Made by a program: the position numbers and the translations under genes. A stretch of 7,989 nt of DNA, taken from assembly GCA_030642005.1 (NCBI GenBank), contig DAOWOP010000118.1, forward strand, positions 1 to 7,989. The letters are read 5' to 3'. Shown in pieces: positions 7,006-7,989 of the stretch. Position 1 is the first letter of the stretch. Each line of letters opens with the position of its first letter. This DNA is from Planctomycetales bacterium (GTDB taxonomy: Bacteria; Planctomycetota; Phycisphaerae; SM23-33). The notes below the pieces were generated by a model that saw nothing but the letters and a program-made list of their open reading frames with translations, ran no database searches and was not told the origin of the DNA.

Positions 7006-7262
7006 ATATCACGAGAAAACTGGTTGCCGATAAACTCACCGCTTACCTGCATCATCAACTCACGATTGCAGACTTGGTGGATTGGGCGGAAAACGCGATT
7101 CAGGACGGCGATTTCGCGGATGACGGCCTGGAAGATATCCGGGATGTCGTCGCCCGGCTTGGCGTAGCCGACGTTCGCGCATTTGGGCTGACGTGGGAAG
7201 ATTGCGAGTCTCTGCTCAAAAAACTTGGATATTCAACGCATGTCGAGGTAGCCGCAGGCTGA
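7002..7262 (+). CDS. Small acidic helical protein of unknown function (86 aa)
   Basis: I do not recognise a named family or function. The protein is soluble, with no signal peptide or membrane segment. It appears mostly alpha-helical: an amphipathic first helix (ITRKLVADKLTAYL), an acidic block LVDWAENAIQDGDFADDGLEDI (25-46), then IRDVVARLGVADVRAFGLTWEDCESLLKKLGY (46-77). The balanced composition, with WAE and GLTWED motifs, looks like a real conserved small protein rather than a random frame, and no longer competing frame covers it. Start: ATG at 7002 overlaps the stop of a 16-codon upstream frame; no clear RBS lies 5-10 nt before it. The gene sits alone among repeats: related REP-like units lie on both sides in inverted orientation. 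Such small proteins can be antitoxins, immunity proteins or regulators, but nothing in the sequence selects one of these. Confidence 0.7.
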   Translation: MNITRKLVADKLTAYLHHQLTIADLVDWAENAIQDGDFADDGLEDIRDVVARLGVADVRAFGLTWEDCESLLKKLGYSTHVEVAAG

Positions 7263-7276
7263 ATTCCGAAAGGAGG

Positions 7277-7305
7277 ACCTGCCGGCCCATCTTATGACGG
7301 CAGGT
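7277..7305. repeat. Hairpin downstream of the 86-aa gene
   Basis: Arms ACCTGCCG (7277-7284) and CGGCAGGT (7298-7305) form a perfect 8-bp stem around a 13-nt loop. It starts immediately after the orphan AAGGAGG. No T-run follows, so it is not a standard intrinsic terminator, though it may protect the 3' end of the transcript. Confidence 0.6.
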
Positions 7306-7387
7306 AGGGATTTCGTCCGCGCCGAAGCGATGGCTTTGACAAAATAGCGGGCGTTGGGTGGCACCTTCAACCGGAGCAAAGCGGAGG

Positions 7388-7448
7388 TTGTGGGTGTGCT
7401 GGATGGACAATGGCGTAAAGCACCCACAGGGAGCTTGTGGGCGTGTTG
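7388..7448. repeat. Three-arm repeat able to form alternative hairpins
   Basis: TGTGGGTG (7389-7396) pairs perfectly with CACCCACA (7421-7428), which can instead pair at 6-7 positions with TGTGGGCG (7436-7443). The outer arms belong to a direct repeat: 7388-7401 and 7435-7448 match at 12 of 14 bases. Confidence 0.55.
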
Positions 7449-7460
7449 ATGTCCTGTCCC

Positions 7461-7635
7461 CAAAGCCGGCAGATGAGTCCCCGGGGGACGAATCTGCCGG
7501 TAATATTTCCTGTCGAGACAGATTTTCCGGCAGATTCGCTTGCTACTTTGCGAAGTAGCGACTCTGCTTTGCGTAGCGGCTTCGCAGAGCAAAGTACTTC
7601 GCTACGAAGCACGAGTCGCTTATCTGCCGGCTTTG
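7461..7635. repeat. 175-bp element with 14-bp terminal inverted repeats and internal palindromes
   Basis: The ends are CAAAGCCGGCAGAT (7461-7474) and its exact reverse complement ATCTGCCGGCTTTG (7622-7635). The core 9-mer CCGGCAGAT occurs four times in alternating orientation: 7466-7474 (+), 7492-7500 (-), 7527-7535 (+) and 7622-7630 (-). The first pair forms a near-perfect palindrome (7466-7500). The interior also holds TGTCGAGACA (7511-7520), a 7-bp hairpin (7542-7559) and the REP-like pair (7557-7620). No transposase frame and no obvious flanking target duplication are visible. It resembles a MITE- or BIME-type non-autonomous element. Confidence 0.65.
7557..7620. repeat. REP-like palindromic pair
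   Basis: Outer arms AGCGACTC (7557-7564) and GAGTCGCT (7613-7620) form an 8-bp stem. Inside are CTCTGC (7562-7567) with GCAGAG (7584-7589), and CTTCG (7597-7601) with CGAAG (7605-7609), as alternative or nested stems. Each half is related to the solo unit at 6826-6865: the right half in inverse orientation at 20 of 21 bases, the left half more loosely in direct orientation. Confidence 0.6.
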
Positions 7636-7648
7636 CCGAGGCGCTCGT

Positions 7649-7676
7649 GTTCACGTTTGCGCGCGCGAACGTGAAC
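7649..7676. repeat. 28-bp palindrome, copy 1 (one mismatch pair)
   Basis: Left arm GTTCACGTTTGCGC (7649-7662) and right arm GCGCGAACGTGAAC (7663-7676) are complementary except for one T/G pair, which would be a tolerated G-U pair in RNA. The centre is an alternating GCGCGC tract. Confidence 0.85.
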
Positions 7677-7690
7677 GGAAAAAACGCACA

Positions 7691-7706
7691 TTCAGATTTT
7701 TCTGAA
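7691..7706. repeat. Short AT hairpin
   Basis: TTCAGA (7691-7696) and TCTGAA (7701-7706) flank four T residues. A run of A follows on the + strand, so it is not a + strand terminator; on the minus strand the T-run lies about 8 nt after the stem. Confidence 0.45.
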
Positions 7707-7758
7707 AAAAATTAACTACCGGCCGGGCCGGGAGTTACAGATTTCACGCCCGTTTTTC

Positions 7759-7786
7759 GTTCACGTTTGCGCGCGCAAACGTGAAC
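7759..7786. repeat. 28-bp palindrome, copy 2 (perfect)
   Basis: Left arm GTTCACGTTTGCGC (7759-7772) and right arm GCGCAAACGTGAAC (7773-7786) are exactly complementary with no spacer. It differs from copy 1, 110 bp upstream, by a single base. The sequences between and around the two copies are unrelated, so the palindrome itself is the repeated unit. Confidence 0.9.
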
Positions 7787-7803
7787 ACGAATGTTAATAT
7801 GGA

Positions 7804-7826
7804 GGCGGCTTCGCCAAGGCTTCGCC
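7804..7826. repeat. GGCTTCGCC direct repeat
   Basis: GGCTTCGCC occurs at 7807-7815 and 7818-7826 with an 11-nt period. The first copy is part of a small hairpin GGCG/CGCC (7804-7815). GGCTTCGC also appears in the REP-like pair at 7578-7585. Confidence 0.5.
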
Positions 7827-7834
7827 GTCCCAAG

Positions 7835-7864
7835 GGCGCGATATAGACGCGCCGAAGGTTTTTT
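7835..7864 (+). terminator. GC hairpin followed by T6
   Basis: GGCGCG (7835-7840) and CGCGCC (7848-7853) form a 6-bp stem with a 7-nt loop. GAAGG then separates it from six T residues (7859-7864). The gap weakens it as an intrinsic terminator. No gene ends within about 570 bp upstream on this strand, so if functional it would end a long untranslated transcript or a noncoding RNA. Confidence 0.4.
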
Positions 7865-7888
7865 GACAAGTGAAGAGAGAGAAGAACA

Positions 7889-7920
7889 GGGACCAGGGAC
7901 CAGGTTCTAGGGACTAGGGA
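7889..7920. repeat. GGGACYA heptamer tandem repeat
   Basis: Four heptamers run in strict register: GGGACCA, GGGACCA, GGTTCTA and GGGACTA (7889-7916), followed by GGGA (7917-7920). Confidence 0.8.
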
Positions 7921-7936
7921 AAAACGGAAAGAGCAG

Positions 7937-7989
7937 AACCGATCAACCGATTCACTGATTCACCAATCAACCAACCAACCAGTCAACCA
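7937..7989. repeat. Degenerate AACCGATY octamer tandem repeat, cut by window end
   Basis: Consecutive octamers are AACCGATC, AACCGATT, CACTGATT, CACCAATC, AACCAACC and AACCAGTC, then AACCA at the window edge. Half-units of four bases alternate between an AACC-like and a GATY-like form. The array probably continues beyond the window. Confidence 0.75.

Larger units (their letters stand above)
7263..7460. other. Intergenic region after the small gene, hairpins only
   Basis: No convincing gene. Eight bases after the stop there is a perfect AAGGAGG (7270-7276) with no start codon at usable spacing. It is followed by a hairpin (7277-7305) and by a three-arm inverted/direct repeat set (7388-7448). 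A 17-codon frame at 7294-7347 and several minus-strand frames cross the region but run through the hairpins and show no protein-like pattern. Confidence 0.5.

Noticed and set aside
6826..7618. Insertion sequence bounded by 21-bp inverted repeats
   Set aside because: The only internal gene is the 86-aa protein with no transposase motifs, and no target-site duplication is visible at the ends. Kept only as a possible cassette.
7233..7654. Overlapping minus-strand frames of 119 and 95 codons in the repeat region
   Set aside because: They run through the palindromes and hairpins, have no recognisable domain, and their composition follows the repeats.
7437..7715. Plus-strand frame of 92 codons over the 175-bp element
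   Set aside because: Covers both arms of several inverted repeats and the palindrome; Ser/Leu/Arg-rich without any pattern. Better explained as noncoding repeat DNA.
7889..7989. CRISPR array
   Set aside because: The repeats are 7-8 nt in direct tandem without spacers and degenerate; no cas genes are present.

Overview
The window looks like a piece of a moderately GC-rich bacterial chromosome. A secreted heparinase II/III-type lyase, an MttB-family protein without pyrrolysine and repeat-rich intergenic DNA would all fit a Planctomycetota/PVC-type or similar environmental lineage. That placement is inferred from gene content and style only; there is no rRNA or other marker gene. All recognised genes are on the + strand.

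Layout. (1) Positions 100-5374 hold a tightly packed three-gene unit: a C45/acyl-CoA:6-aminopenicillanate acyltransferase-like Ntn-hydrolase, an MttB-family (trimethylamine methyltransferase-like) protein, and a large exported heparinase II/III-family polysaccharide lyase with an N-terminal carbohydrate-binding-like domain. Adjacent genes overlap by 4 bp and 10 bp and each downstream gene has a Shine-Dalgarno-like site inside the previous gene, so they are probably co-transcribed and translationally coupled. (2) A short gap (5375-5485) has a weak terminator-like hairpin. (3) Positions 5486-6811 encode a PolX-type protein with intact palm and PHP motifs but without the N-terminal 8-kDa/fingers region; an in-frame stop shortly upstream rules out a longer start. 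(4) Positions 6812-7001 are a repeat-bearing spacer. (5) Positions 7002-7262 encode an 86-residue protein of unknown function, preceded by a possible 16-codon leader frame. (6) Positions 7263-7989 have no convincing gene but are extremely rich in inverted and tandem repeats: an alternating 9-mer inverted-repeat set inside a 175-bp segment with 14-bp ends, a REP-like palindromic unit with a single half-copy before the small gene, two copies of a 28-bp palindrome, a GC hairpin followed by T6, then heptamer and octamer tandem repeats running to the window edge.

Functional reading. The first three genes suggest catabolism of an amide- or methyl-bearing substrate together with an acidic polysaccharide, but no substrate can be read from sequence. 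The PolX-like gene and the small gene look unrelated to that unit. The most unusual material is the minimal PolX and the dense palindrome/tandem-repeat region at the right end.
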